Assembly: GCA_947311845.1 (NCBI GenBank)
Contig: CAMZMU010000052.1
Location: 137,717,733-137,781,732, forward strand
Source: Poa pratensis
Lineage: Eukaryota; Streptophyta; Magnoliopsida; Poales; Poaceae
Length of the DNA stretch: 64,000 nucleotides
Direction of reading: 5' to 3'
Below, piece after piece: positions 21,710-33,420 of this stretch. Every line of letters begins with the position of its first letter. Positions within the stretch are counted from its first letter, which is position 1. Made by a program: the position numbers and the translations under genes. The notes under the pieces were generated by a model. It ran no database searches and had not been told where the DNA came from. It saw only the letters and a program-made list of their open reading frames with translations.

Positions 21710-21733
21710 CCAACCGAGTAGAGTTCCGACCGG

Positions 21734-21740
21734 TTTATAA
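21734..21740 (+). promoter_or_regulatory. TATA element of U6 gene
   Basis: TTTATAA begins 24 bp after the USE and 29 bp before the RNA start. In plants the short USE-TATA spacing of about 24 bp specifies RNA polymerase III rather than II. Confidence 0.88.
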
Positions 21741-21762
21741 GCTAGCGCCTGCAGCACCCATT

Positions 21763-21782
21763 GTCCCTTCGGGGGCATCCGA

Positions 21783-21814
<32 letters not shown>

Positions 21815-21864
21815 GGCCCCTGCGCAAGGATGACACGCACAAATCGAGAAATGGTCCAAATTTT
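21763..21864 (+). ncRNA. U6: U6 spliceosomal snRNA
   Basis: This is a full-length plant U6 snRNA, the catalytic-core RNA of the spliceosome, transcribed by Pol III. It begins GTCCCTTCGGGGG, continues CATCCGATAAAATTGGAACG and the invariant ATACAGAGAAGATTAGCATG (with the ACAGAGA box), then GCAAGGATGACACGCA, and ends GGTCCAAATTTTTT. I see one difference from the usual plant sequence, A to G at position 13. It turns a U-A pair of the 5' stem into a U-G pair, so the stem is kept. With an intact USE and TATA it is probably active. It lies between the Helitron 5' end and duplication block B and has no counterpart beside block A. Confidence 0.95.
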
Positions 21865-21866
21865 TT
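21861..21866 (+). terminator. Pol III T-run terminator of U6
   Basis: Six T residues directly follow the conserved CCAAA end of U6. Confidence 0.85.
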
Positions 21867-21974
21867 CGAGATTTCTAACGCCGGTCCCTGGGTGCGACTT
21901 TTCTATTACAGATATGCCCCCAGGGCCCCATTTCTTTTGCAGCCGTGCCCAGAAATCCTTAGTTTTGTTAGCGT

Positions 21975-24900
21975 TTGGTCCTTTTACATTTCTAGAGCAT
22001 GGCACGTCTTTGCTGGTTGCCCTCTTTTTTTTTTTTGAGAATTTCTTCTTTACGGTAGACCTTTTGACCTCACCACCTTGTTTTCGGTAATACGACCACA
22101 AAATCTCAATCTCAACTAAAGAAAAGGAATATGTGCATTTTATATTTTTTCATGCATAAAAACACGTTATCTGTTATTTTGATTGGATTAGTTGTGTATA
22201 TGTAAAGGAAAAACAAAAATCATTAATCACTCAGAGGAAAACGGCACAAGAACTAATCAACCCATATCAAAACTAAGCAAGTTACGGAACATCACAGCTA
22301 GTGTAGTGCATCCACAATTTCCAGCACATACATTAATACATGCATACATAACGTGGATACACAAATGTAACAGCAACAAGGTATTTTAGCAGCAGTGCAA
22401 GAAATCCATCCTAAATAACATATATAAACTCAATTCCACTAAGTCTTCAAGCAGCCCAAAAGCATCATGTTCCACAAGTATTTGAGAGCTCATAACCGAA
22501 AAAGAGAGGAAAGGAGGACACAACACATTGAAAAAAGGACTATACAGCCAAGCACAGATTAACCAGCCATCCTCGATCTTTACTAGCCATAATCACACCT
22601 AACATTTGTACATTTTTCTCAACTCTAATACTCTACCAAACAAACCCAACCCAAGGTCAAAAGATTCGACGAGCCCCATTTGCCCACTTCAGCAGCAGCT
22701 ATTCCAGCAACCAGCTTGCTATACTTGGTATGCCATCCATATTTGAAGTATCCAGCATTCAGCATGCTATACAGGTATGACATCCATATTTGAAGTATCT
22801 TCGCATCTCAGGACTAGTCCGTCAAGGTTCGACGGGAAGAAGCACTTCCCCCACTGGCAACCCGTTGAGAAGGGCTCCGATGGAGGAACTATCATCAGCA
22901 CGCTGTCATTCTTTTGAACAACCCCCATCACACTCACGGTGCTGCCTTCCTTGATGTAACTGTAGGTACAAGATAAAGTAAAACGCAATGATTCGCTAAT
23001 AACTTTTGGCACATTATGCATAGCCAGCCTTCTAGGTGGAAACTAACATAGAGAAAATAATACCCTTCTTTTAGGCGCATTGTCTGACCATCACTTGAGA
23101 GCTTCCTTTCCCGTAGCCATCTTAGAAATTCAGGAGACATGTCCTTATTGTCAGGATTGATGTCAATTACTACAGAGTCATCAACATATGGTGTCACCCG
23201 TGCTCCATATCCTGTTTTCACCAATGCTCGAAGCCCAGATTGAAAATCGGAAATGTAGAAATCCACCGCATGTCGCTGCCAAAGTTATCGGTGAAATGTC
23301 AAGGTCAGTTAGATCAAAGTAATATATTTGCAGAAATTAAAATTTCAAGCACATCTTAATACTGGAAAGTGAATTCATCTTGTTGAGTTAGTTTAAACAC
23401 ACCTTTTCCAGATATTTACAGCTTAGCATTCATGAAAATACAAAACTCACCTCCGCTGTCCTCAATCCCCAACTAAACTTGCGATGCTTCACGATCGCGG
23501 TTTTCGAGTCCCAACCCCTATACTCATAGAGGCTAGTTGAAGTGTACACACATCTTGGAATCCTTTGAAATGATGACTCCAGAGGAAATTTCCACATGTA
23601 ACAACCTGTCATGTTTGGCATACTGATCATTATGAATCCTAACTGATAACGGAACAAGTAAATGGCTGTGCAGTATGTTCTGAGAACAGAAAATAATATG
23701 TTTTCAACATGTAGATAAACATATGCAATCACCAAAGCTGAAAAAAGTTTTATGCCATGTGAGGAAATAAAGTGATCAGAAACCAGTTATAGCTACCAGG
23801 AAAGTTCTACCATGAACAGTAATTTGGTGATATATTGCTATATTATGTCAAAAGCACATGCGACAGAAAGCAACATGGGAAGTATGTCATATATAGGTAT
23901 CCTATCTCATCTTGGAGTTTTTTTTTTCGCTCAACAAGCACCCTTGTCTATCGACCAGGTTTCAAGACTACAAATCCCGACACTCAGATAATATCCAAAT
24001 ATAAGGCCCTCTCGAATAAGCATATCATCTAGGATTTGCGTAAACCGAAACAAGAACAATGGAATATTCAACTATGTTCAAGTTAATGTCATTAGCCCAC
24101 ATTGCAAAAGAACTATCATATGCTTAGTAGAATAGGATGACTACAGACATTAAACGGCAATTCATCAGAGTGTACAGTGTAGATAACAACAATAAATCAA
24201 CAATATCAGAAACATTTCACATACCCCTGTAACCTTGACATACTCTCCATCTTTTGTAGTTCTGAGATCAGCATCAGGATAGCGATTGACAAACCCAATC
24301 ACTCCTCTCCTGCGCCGCCAAACATTCCAAGACAGAAGTGCAGCAGCAGCACCAAGCATTCCGACCATAACTATCAGCAGAATCGCATTCTGGACAGCAA
24401 CAAGAATGAAGACACCTAATCCAAGCCCCGCCAGCAACGTTCCAAACACCAACCAGAATACACACTTCGAAATGCATCCCTTGATTGAGAAACCACCTTC
24501 GGTGGTGACAGTAGTAACAGCCTGATTGTGAGCAAATGATGTGGCCCGCATCTTCATGGATGCAGCAGAATCAAGAGACCCAGATACTTTTCTTTTTGGA
24601 GCACCAGAAGAATTCAGTGGTCCGGAAGAAATTGGACCAGATGTTATAAGCCCAGTTGTAGGGAGCATCGGAGGGAGAGGACCGGAATTCTGGCGAGACA
24701 TTGGGGTCACACCTCCAGACTGCGGACCGGATGACCGCTTTACTGGTTCTCCATGCTTATTGAGAGGTCCGGAGTTAGATTTTGCTCTTGCCGATCCAGC
24801 ACCAGGAACTGAAGATGAAAGAGAACCTGAGTAGTTTGACCGACCACCAGCATTAGAGATAGGTCCGGAGTTTGAAGCAGCACCCCCAAATGAAGTATTT

Positions 24901-25465
24901 CTCGAAGACGCATTGCCAAGAGGACCAGACTTTCTAGACTTCTCAGCATGGAGGTCAAACATCTTCCCAAGCTCTCCAGATTTCTTGATGTCACCACCAG
25001 TGTATGGCATCACATTGGAGCCAATGGTCGGGGCCTTCTCCTTGGGTTGCTCTTTTCGGCCAGAAACATACAGGCCATTGCTCAGCTGATGTGATGGAAA
25101 TCTAGAACCCATGTTTTGAACCAGCAAAGTCAGGTATATGTTAGTATTCAACCAGTTCTGTTGTAATCAGGCGAGGCTAATTTGGGTCTTGATGTGCACA
25201 GCTATCCTTCTCATAGTACACCTTGCACCTTGCATCAGCACCTGAAAAAGGACGCAATAACATATAAACATGACAGATACATTTTGGCATTATGTGACCA
25301 AGAGATCTGGAAATCTTGGGGATTTTACATGAAAGGCGTTTTAATAGGCCTAGTGGTTTAACTATAGTGATATACACATCTGAGCTAATTAGAAATTTGA
25401 GGCATCATACAACACAAAGGAACAACTCTTGAAAGAAAATTTACTGCCATGCATTTGTTTTTCCT
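21975..25465. repeat. Segmental duplication, block B
   Basis: Partner of 5936-9285, same orientation, with exons, introns and both flanks matching. Compared with block A it carries extra short poly-T-associated insertions, for example near 22025-22040 and 23928. Confidence 0.85.
22767..25112 (-). pseudogene. At1g16860-like membrane protein gene, copy B (one frameshift)
   Basis: Minus-strand exons are 25112-24225, 23605-23451, 23275-23064 and 22959-22767, the same structure as copy A. Exon 1 is open throughout: MGSRFPSHQLSNGLYVSGRK, a Ser/Gly-rich disordered region, two hydrophobic segments (FWLVFGTLLAGLGLGVFILV and AILLIVMVGMLGAAAALLSW), then FVNRYPDADLRTTKDGEYVK. Exon 2 lacks one C near 23586, compared with TTCCCT in copy A. 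CGSFPLESSFQ therefore becomes CGNFLWSH and the frame is lost. No alternative acceptor that I can see restores it. Exons 3 and 4 are intact and end DTSNMDVIPV. A CTTTTTCAG acceptor near 25244 and a donor at 26328-26327 suggest a 5'-UTR intron, with the first exon at about 26330-26560. The gene is either a recent pseudogene or has a single-base sequence error; otherwise it is the better preserved copy. Confidence 0.78.
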
Positions 25466-26329
25466 CTATCAGATCTTATATATAGCCTGAACTCTCAGGA
25501 AAGAACTGACAGTCATACTAGCCAACACAATTATCTACAGCAACCAGAACGGTAAATAAAAATGTTTCTGAGACCATTCTACTCCTCCATTACTCTAGTC
25601 TATAATAGCCCCCAACCAGGACTTAAGCATACGAACAAAGTAATGCTGGAAAATAGATGAATCACAGCATGGCAGCAAAGCTCACAGGGCAATGCCCCTT
25701 TTAGATCGAAGAACTCGTGCCAGATCCAGACATCTCTCTCTGAGACGAAGAAAAGTATAGAATCCAAATTTTAGAGGAAAGTATGTATAGCATCCAAATT
25801 TCAGCAATTATTACTACTAGATGCAGCAGCTCAGAAATAATTTATCTGACCACAAACGCTCCAGCGGCTCCAGCCCTCAAGTAAAAGCCCCAAAATTTTC
25901 CGACATAAAAGAATCCCGTCAATCAATAATTAAAAGCCCAGCGCTGCGTCGCATCCCCAATTAATCCAAGCTCCGGCAAAAAGGACGAATCTGTCGAAAT
26001 CTCACCAGAGGCTCGCTCCACCGACACAGCAGTACCCCAGGCACCGCATTACCACGCTCGCAGAAGGGTCCCTTGAGCCCCTAGATCCCAAGAATCGCAC
26101 GAAAAACTGCTAGAACCACCAACCTCCGTTGCAAAACGAGAAAAAAAAGAGTCACTTTTCGCACCGACTCCTCCGCATGTTTATCCCACGAAACAAGATT
26201 TTTACAGGGGGGAATTAACAGGCTCTTCTTGGTGCTCGGCGGAGCCAAGAAACGGAAGGAAAGACGCAGGGGCAATGGCGCGTCAAGAAGTGGTTTTGGG
26301 GGTAGGAGGAACGTTTCTTTGTGCATACC

Positions 26330-26600
26330 TCGAGAGAAACGGCGGGCGGCGTCGCTGCTGCTACCTCCTCCTGGTACCTTCCATCGGAGCAAGAAAATCC
26401 GCGAGGGGGAGTGAGTGAGCTTCGGCCGTGCGACGAGGGAGTGGAGAGGAAAGCGCTCACAAATGGAGTGACGGACCGGGACAGACAGAGAGCAGGAGGA
26501 AGGTGAGAGGGAGAATAATGGAGGGAGAGGGGGAGTGGGGATGGTGGGAGCGCGTATTCTCTCTGCTGTCTGTTACAACGACGACGGGCGCCCTCTCTCC
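26330..26600 (-). promoter_or_regulatory. Probable first (leader) exon and promoter island of copy B
   Basis: A GC- and purine-rich island with a good donor (CGAG then GTATGC at 26328) is oriented toward copy B. It matches the position expected for a non-coding first exon. No TATA box was identified with confidence. The stretch 25466-26330 is taken as the rest of the leader intron. Confidence 0.35.
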
Positions 26601-26859
26601 CTCCCGTGCCGTGATTGCTGGTAGTACAAGGACTGTTGCGTTGCTGGTTTCAAAATGACCGAAATGCCCCTGAATTGTACTATTAGTATTTTTTTGTCGA
26701 AAACAATTGTTTTTTGCACGTTATGTCTTCTTTTTTTTCTTCAGGTAATTGCTTTTTTTTCTTGACAGGTTCAGAACAGGGTGTACTAGTGATTAATTAC
26801 CCCCTCCTAATGGCAATTGATTAGGCCGCGCTAACATCCTGGGTGACGATTGCGACCGA

Positions 26860-27548
26860 AGGCGCGTGCGTGTGCGTCTCTCCATTCTCCATTAACAGCG
26901 CGTCACTCTCATCAATTGCTGTTCTGCGGTCTGCTTTGCGTCATTTCCTTTTCGATCGTTGGGAGTCTGTCCAACAATGTTGCCTGTATACCGACGCGAA
27001 GCGCCTCAAGAGCTCCAGGCGTTTAGGTCTCCTCGCATGTGTCTGCGCCGTCGACCATCTGCCCCGCCTCTGTGGCCTTCGAGCCATAGAGGTGCGATGG
27101 ATCTCGGCTCTCGTCGACAGTAGGGTTTCGTTTTTTGTTCCTTTTGTTAAGATTTGTTGGGGCGGCCCTCTGATTATTGCGGTGGCGTCTCTTTCAATAA
27201 AGTCTCCCCGGGTTTAGTCCTATCTCGACGACAACATTGAGAAATTTGTGGGAGTCGTGGTTTCTCAATGATTTCTTCTGGCGGTGGCGATCTCCGGATT
27301 GTCAAAGGAGGTTCATTCTTCATCTTCGGCTCCGGGACGGATGTGTTCTTCTTGACCCGTTCGACGACTTCCCGTCTATAACCCAACAACGTCAGGCCGG
27401 CTCAGGCAGCAGTGGCTGCGGCTGCGCGCCGCCGACAGAGTCTGGAGGTTGAAGATGAAGAGCATCTCAAGGATCTTGCTATAATTTTCGTTTTTCTTAT
27501 TGTTGGATGTTTCATTTAATGTCAGAGTCCTTTTCGTAAAAAAAAAGT
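26860..27548 (+). mobile_element. Probable poly(A) retroposon remnant, non-coding
   Basis: A GC-rich stretch with no usable ORF ends in an AT-rich 3' part (CTTGCTATAATTTTCG) and a 10-nt A run at about 27539-27548. The layout (GC-rich body, TGTAATTT-like 3' part, poly(A)) resembles the TSD-proven retroposons at 36571, 37729 and 40662, but I could not find a target duplication here. The left border is uncertain. Confidence 0.35.
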
Positions 27549-28737
27549 TACCTGTATATGTATATGCTCGTTTCAAAAATGGAGAATTAACAAACAAATC
27601 GCTCGAGTACCATTGGGTTTTGAGAGCGACCGCCATGGATCCAAGTGCGCCACTCGAAACCATTAATGGGCCAATTAGTTAGTTAGCTGATGGTAATGGC
27701 TTGCAAGTAAGTAAGCATGATCATCATGTGTCTACGCTACGATACAGATGGTGTTTAGTCACTCCATCTGGTGTTTGAGTGGATTGCACTGGAAGTCTCC
27801 GGGCCAGGGGAGCTGGGACAAGTTGCAACAAGAAAAACAAATTACTCTGGAAGCGATCTAAGTATAATGCGTGTGTGTGTGTGTTTGGTAACCAACGGTC
27901 GGCTATATATTTTGTCTCTGTCGACCCCAACCACGCATACACGTACTCGTGATGCTACTGCACGACCACTACCCACAACGTTGTTCGTAGTACAACATCC
28001 CAATTGCAGGGCATGCTAGCTATATACTACATCATCCCTGCTAAAGAAAGCAAGATATACACCTCATCTGTTTTTACAGGGGTTCGATAGTATAGTGCAG
28101 ACATGGCACAAAATTTACAATTGCAATAAAAATAAAAACTAGAAAAATACATAAACTTTATTAAATGGGATTGAAACATCACTGAAAAAATGGTCGAAAC
28201 TTTAATCAATTGAAGCCCTCGCATATTAGCGGTTTTTTTATACATCTAGGTGCCAAACCTTCCCGATGGCCCCTCCACTCGGCACCGTTGGATCTCTAGA
28301 TTTTTATTTCATTAAAACAAAAATCACTAAAAGGGAGTATTTTGCCATCGTAAAGGGTATTTGTACACCTAATGATTAACTAAAAGGGGTATAGTGTTGT
28401 AATTGTGTAGGTGATGTACCAACGACGAGGTGTATACGTGGAGGTCAGTCTCTAATGTTTGGTTGACGGCATGGCATAACTTAATTGTCCATTTGACAAC
28501 CATTAGTTGGCCAAAATATTGGCTAGAGAGTTTTTTTTTGAAAAGCTAGAGATTTCTAGACTATTTATATGTAAATTTCTCTCAAGAATTGTGAAAGAAT
28601 GTGCATCGAGTACGCAAATCCTCATACGCAATAAAAAAATAGTCAGCCAAGTAAGAGGACGATATAGTGTGTGTTTGAAGCTTGCATCTAGTTGTGAACC
28701 AGGTTCCGGTTCCGATCAGCTAGGCCTAGCAAAGACC
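27549..28737. other. Intergenic DNA, no gene recognised
   Basis: AT-rich sequence with a short GT repeat near 27870. The part 28525-28640 belongs to a local dispersed repeat described separately. Confidence 0.4.
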
Positions 28738-30503
28738 AAAAATGCGAAGGGAGTGCTCGGCTGCTCGTGCAAGAACCCGCGACCTAGTTCCCCACCAGCG
28801 CCGCGTTCGAGCTCGGAGGTGCGGCCGGAGCGAGCGGCGCGCAGGGCTCCTGAGCGGAGGAGTCCCGTCTTCTCCGACGCGGTTAAGCCGGAGCGGCGGC
28901 TCCGGGGATGCCGGGCTTCGGCGTGGTGGCGGTTCCGGGGCTCTTGCCCGGTTCTGGTGGGGACGGGCCCCTGCCTAGCCATGAGGGCGGCAGGCCGGGA
29001 TCGTCGGCGGCGCAGCGATGCGGGCTTCGGTGCCCGGTCGGGCGCGGCAGCGGTGTGCCGGGGCGGCGGCCCCGGGTGGAGGTGGTGCCGTTTTGGCGGT
29101 GGCCCGTGGTGGTTGACGGCGGCCGGCGCGGCTGCTTTGGGGCGGCGCGGCGGCTGGAGGTGGAGGCTTCAGTACTCCTGCCGGCGTGGTGCTCGGAGGT
29201 GCTGTCCGTCTTCGTCCCGGTGCCTCCGCGCGGTGCAGAGCTCTGGTGCAAGATCGATGGTTCTGGGCCTTCTTCTCTGCTGGTCAGGTGGTGGTTGGGT
29301 GCGGTGGGTGGTGCGAGGTGCAGGGTGCAGTGGCCTGGAGGCTATGCCGGCCAGGTCGGGTCGGGCAGTGGGCCGATGATGCGCCGGTGTTGGTGGTGGT
29401 GGTTGGTGAGGCTTGCCGGCGCCAGTGTTGGGGGTGCAACGGAGGGTGTGCTTGGAGCTGGGGTGAAAACCCCGTCTCGGTCTGTACCGTGGCTAGTGAT
29501 GGCGGCGGCTGTGGCCGTCGTTTACCTTCTTGGAGGCATCGTTGATATGTTGCAGCCCCCTCATGCTCCGTTCCAATCGGTGGTCCAGCTCCGGGGGAAA
29601 CTCTTGACCTTGTGGTCGGACGATGACGGCGCCCTGGCGTCGTTTCCCTCTTGAGGGCTTCATCTTTGGAGCTGGATATCGGCAAGAGGGACCAGTGGAA
29701 GGCCGAGGTGTTCGCGTTGAGGCTTCTGTGGCGACGATGATGATGATGAGCGATGTCGGAGACGTGGCTGTGGCTGCGGTAGTCGGCTCTTCTCCGGCGT
29801 GTCCTTGGGGTTGCCTCGGCGTGTCTTGTTGCTGTGAAGTCAAAGTTGTTGCGGTGGGTTCCCGGTGGTGTACGATGACTGGCGACAGATGTTCCTTTCG
29901 GCGAGTTTCCACGGCGCCAGCCTGCCTGTTCTCCTTCTTAGCTCTTTTTCAGAGTCGGAGCTGCGCCGCCTTTGCGCTGTTGGGGGAGCTGTCGCAGCTC
30001 CCCGGAGGGTTGTTCTTTGTGTTGCGGCGGCGTCTTTTAGGCCGGGGCGACGGCCCCGGATGTTGGTACGACGTCCGTGGTCTGCGAGCAGCTCTCCCTG
30101 AGCAACTTGGGCTGCGGGTGGCTGGTTCGTGTGCCGTCGTGGCTCGGTTGCGAGCGGTGCTATGTCGGGACGGCGGTCCCGGAAGGGGGTGCTGGCGGCG
30201 AGGTTGTCGGGGCTGCTTGGGCAGCGGCAGCAGCGGTTGTCTTTTAGGCCGGGGCGGCGGCCCCGGATGTTGGTTCGGCGGCCGTGGTCTGCGAGCGGCT
30301 TACCTGGTGAAGTTTGGGCTGTGGGTGGTCGCATCGTGCGGCGTCGTGATTTTTCTCGAGGTTGTGGGGCTTCTCCCCGTGGGTTGTGTTGCGTTGTTGT
30401 ATGGTTTTCACCTGGTTTCTTCCATAATAAACCGGGCACCTTCTGCTTAATAAATGGTGAGGCAAAACTTTTGCCTCGGTTTCGGAAAAAAAAATGCGAA
30501 GGG
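28738..30503 (+). mobile_element. Non-coding LINE-like retroposon with TSD and LINE-type 3' hairpin
   Basis: The insertion 28752-30494 is flanked by AAAAATGCGAAGGG (28738-28751) and its repeat ending at 30503; the A run blurs the exact border with the poly(A). The body is GC-rich with many overlapping ORFs on both strands but no RT, endonuclease or zinc-knuckle text. The 3' end has a hairpin, GAGGCAAAA (30459-30467) with TTTTGCCTC (30469-30477), then GGTTTCGG and nine A. The same arrangement closes the LINE at 1383-1414. GCCGGGGCGGCGGCCCCGG-like blocks repeat inside at about 29055, 30040 and 30250. Confidence 0.75.
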
Positions 30504-30887
30504 CCTCCCGCGCCCTCGGTCGCCTGCAGTGCATCAAAATAATAATGAAGGAATGTAGCTTTTACGAAATAAGTGACTAAAAGGCCATCGTAGAAGTGAC
30601 TGGAACTTAAATAATCAAGCACTTATGTTTTAGTAGTTCTTTTTTACACTCCCAGTTGTGCAGGGGATGACAAAATGTTAGTACATATAACAACTAACTA
30701 AATGAGTATAATGGCAGTAATGTTGTAGGAAATGGTCAAAGGATATGGTGTACACGTGAGCTTCTCCAATGGCTTTTACAAAGACAACATAGCATGCCCG
30801 AGTTACTCTCGTTTGCCAATTATTAGTTGGTCAGAGAACTGACTATAATATTTCCAAATCTTAGATTTTCATACCGTTGTGTGTCAA

Positions 30888-31934
30888 CATTCTAGCAAGA
30901 AAGGGAAGACTCTTCCCTTTCCCCTCCCGTCTACAGTAGAGAGCAAGGCGGAAGGCGAAAAGGGAGAGTTCCTTGTTCTGGTGCTCCGCCGACGGCCGGA
31001 TCGGCGGTTCCCTCCCTCTCTGGCCGTCTGTGCGGCGGTGGGGAGTGGAGGGACCTCCGATCTGTGCCCGAGGCTTGTAGATAGTAGGGTTAGAGTTTGG
31101 TTTCCTGTCGGCGCGGTTTGGGTGGAGGTGGCGGCGGCGGCGTGGAATAAGTGTGCTGGAGTTCGATCTCCACCCCGGCGGTGCTCTGCGGAGCGGTGTC
31201 GGCGAGCTCCAGGCGTAGTTCCCTCCCGGATCGGCGGATCCGGCGAGCTTTCGTGCTCCGAGGGCGGTCGTCGTGGCGGAGGTGACGGCAGCCTTGTGGA
31301 GTTTTGGTCCCTCGCCCCCTCCTTCGTCTTGGTGTGGCTTCTCCTGGCCATGCCATGGGGGTGCTGGGGGTGGTGCGGCGGGGAGCTAGCGCTTGGCGCT
31401 GGCTGCCTCCTCCGCCTGTACAGGAGTGGCTTCTGCGGGATCTCGGAGTTCTCCGCCGTCTTCAGGTTCGTCTTGCTCCTTCCTTCTCCGCCCGGCCGTG
31501 GTGGCGAGGGGTGTTGGTGCGGTCAAGGCGGTTCTTCGGCGGTGGCTCCGGCAGACCATGTTCGAGCCCAGTGCAGGGTTAGTTGGAAGAAGGGTGGAAG
31601 CAGGGTGGAGGCGCCATGGCCGTATTCTTTCAGCGTTCTTCGGTCCCGTTGCTTGCGGCGGGCGGATCATGCGGCCTTCTTCACGAGTGTGGTGCCTTCT
31701 TCCCGAGGTTGGTGGCGGCCTGGGACCTTCTTCTTCGGCGTTTCGTCGGCGACGAGGGTCTGCTCCAGGCGTTCTGGTGGTTCAGCGTTCAGCCTCTGTG
31801 GTTCTTCAGACTTCGCTGTTGTACTGGGTTTCTTGGCTTTGTTCGTCTGCGTTTTCCTGAGCTTTTTCAGTTTGTGTTGTACTCTGTTTTGAGAACGCAG
31901 TGTTGATCCCTTCAAAAAAACATTCTAGCAAGAA
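30888..31934 (+). mobile_element. Non-coding poly(A) retroposon with 14-bp TSD
   Basis: The insertion 30902-31920 is flanked by CATTCTAGCAAGAA at 30888-30901 and 31921-31934 and ends in seven A. The 5' part (CCCCTCCCGTCTACAGTAGA) resembles the 5' part of the 36571 and 40662 insertions. The body is GC-rich and the long ORFs (one of 337 codons) have no family similarity I recognise and no conserved frame. It interrupts a local repeat. Confidence 0.75.
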
Positions 31935-33213
31935 TTGTGAAACAATGTGAAGCGGGTGAGAAATTCTCTAGACAACCGATTTTTTTTTTGTGGCCAACCA
32001 AATAAGAGCATAGGTCGCGTTTGGTAACCCAACCCGACTCAGCAGGTCCACCAGAGATAGGCATGCCGGAGATTTCACCCAACATTCGATTGCTTGCATT
32101 ACATCAAAATTATAATAACTAGCTAAATATACATGTGTTGCTACAAGTTTTTTTTGAAAGGCTAGAGATTCCTAGACCTTTATGAGTGAATAATTTGGCA
32201 AGAATAGAGAAAGAATGTGAAGCGGGTGGGCATATTATTATTATAGACAACCAAAATGTGGTACGGAACAAGTTAGGAAAACAAACTGTGGTACGGAGTA
32301 GCGGAAATCCGTAAGTGTGTGCATTAATAAATTAGAAAAAGTGCGTCAATCAAGTGTATTCATAGAAAAAACAATTAGGCAAAATGATGCATTAGGCCGA
32401 CCGGCCATACTTAAATGGGCAAATCAAAAAGAGGAGACTGGAGATCGTTCCAAACTTCCGTTGGAGTTGGGGTTCAAGTTCACATGGTTAAGGGTGTGGG
32501 GCCCTTTCATCGCCCTATCATGCATGGTCTGGTTGATGCCACCTAATTTGGCATCATCGATCTCTCATCATCTAACAAACACATACACACATGCCCAAGG
32601 AGAGATGATCGATACATATGGCCAAAGTTTGTCTTTGGCTTCTTGGTTAAGACAAGTAAAATTGGAGTTAAGTTATGATTCACGAGAGATCTCCTTGCTA
32701 GGATCAGCAGCTTAGCTAGCTACTTGCAGCAGATCGGGCGGGTGTGCTTGCTCTTCTTTACGATGCCATGATAGCTAGCCGCCGAAGGTTGCATGCTGTG
32801 TACGTTAATCATGGAGAAAAATGTGAGCTTAGCCATCTAGCTTTCTCTTTTACCACAGCCGATCGAATTAAAGCGTAATCTTATCGCACCATCCTTGTGA
32901 ATTACTATGATCAGTACCACATGCACAAAGACAATTTGAAAAGGAAATGAGAGAGAATGGCACCATAAGACCATGAAGTAGTGGTACTTGTGCGTCGTCC
33001 TGCCGACCTTTCTTCATCACTTAGCTTATCTCCCGTTCACATGCAGATCCATGCATGCATGTGTACCCTAGCTAGTACTGTTTTTTGTTAGCTACGATTC
33101 TTCCGTCGCATTTGAGCTAAGGTGTTCTTAACTCTTAAACACACTTCACGCCACTCAGACCATGTTGTGTCTTTTTCAACCGAATTTGGCTGCATATTTA
33201 TTCTATGAAAAAG
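31935..33213. other. Intergenic DNA, no gene recognised
   Basis: AT-rich plant intergenic sequence with no coding similarity or RNA gene seen. Confidence 0.4.
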
Positions 33214-33420
33214 CACTGGTAGAAAAAGGGCCTCTGGTCCCGGTTCGGCTGGGCCATCAGTCCCGGTTGCCCAACCGGGACTGGCCAATCGGGACTAATG
33301 CTAGTCCCGGTTGGGCCACGAACCGGGATCAATGGGTGCCCACGTGGCCAGTTCTGGCTGGGCGTGGGGGGAGACTCATTGGTCCCGGTTCTTGTTAAGA
33401 ACCGGGACCAATGAGTGTTT
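33214..33420. mobile_element. CACTA element terminal fragment
   Basis: It starts CACTGGTAGAAAAAGGG, a CACTA-type terminal repeat. It is followed by several inverted GGTCCCGGTT/AACCGGGAC motifs characteristic of CACTA subterminal regions. A matching opposite end (CCAGTG) was not found downstream, so this is a fragment or a deleted element. The interior may continue to about 33620. Confidence 0.65.

Larger units (their letters stand above)
28525..32260. repeat. Three dispersed copies of a local repeat
   Basis: Related segments lie at about 28525-28640, 30862-31990 (interrupted by the retroposon at 30902-31920) and 32143-32260. Shared phrases are GGCTAGAGATT-CTAGAC in the outer two, AGAATTGTGAAA-AATGTG in the first two, and GAATGTGAAGCGGGTG-like text in the last two. 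Flanks upstream of the first two also correspond (ATTAGTTGG, GGTGTA-ACGTG). This is an old local duplication series whose origin I cannot name. Confidence 0.5.

Noticed and set aside
27870..27886. GT dinucleotide run as a microsatellite
   Set aside because: Only about seven units; too short to be informative.
28507..31892. ORFs of 248-337 codons in the GC-rich retroposons
   Set aside because: Frames are open on both strands, are not shared between copies, show no domain, and lie inside TSD-bounded poly(A) insertions.
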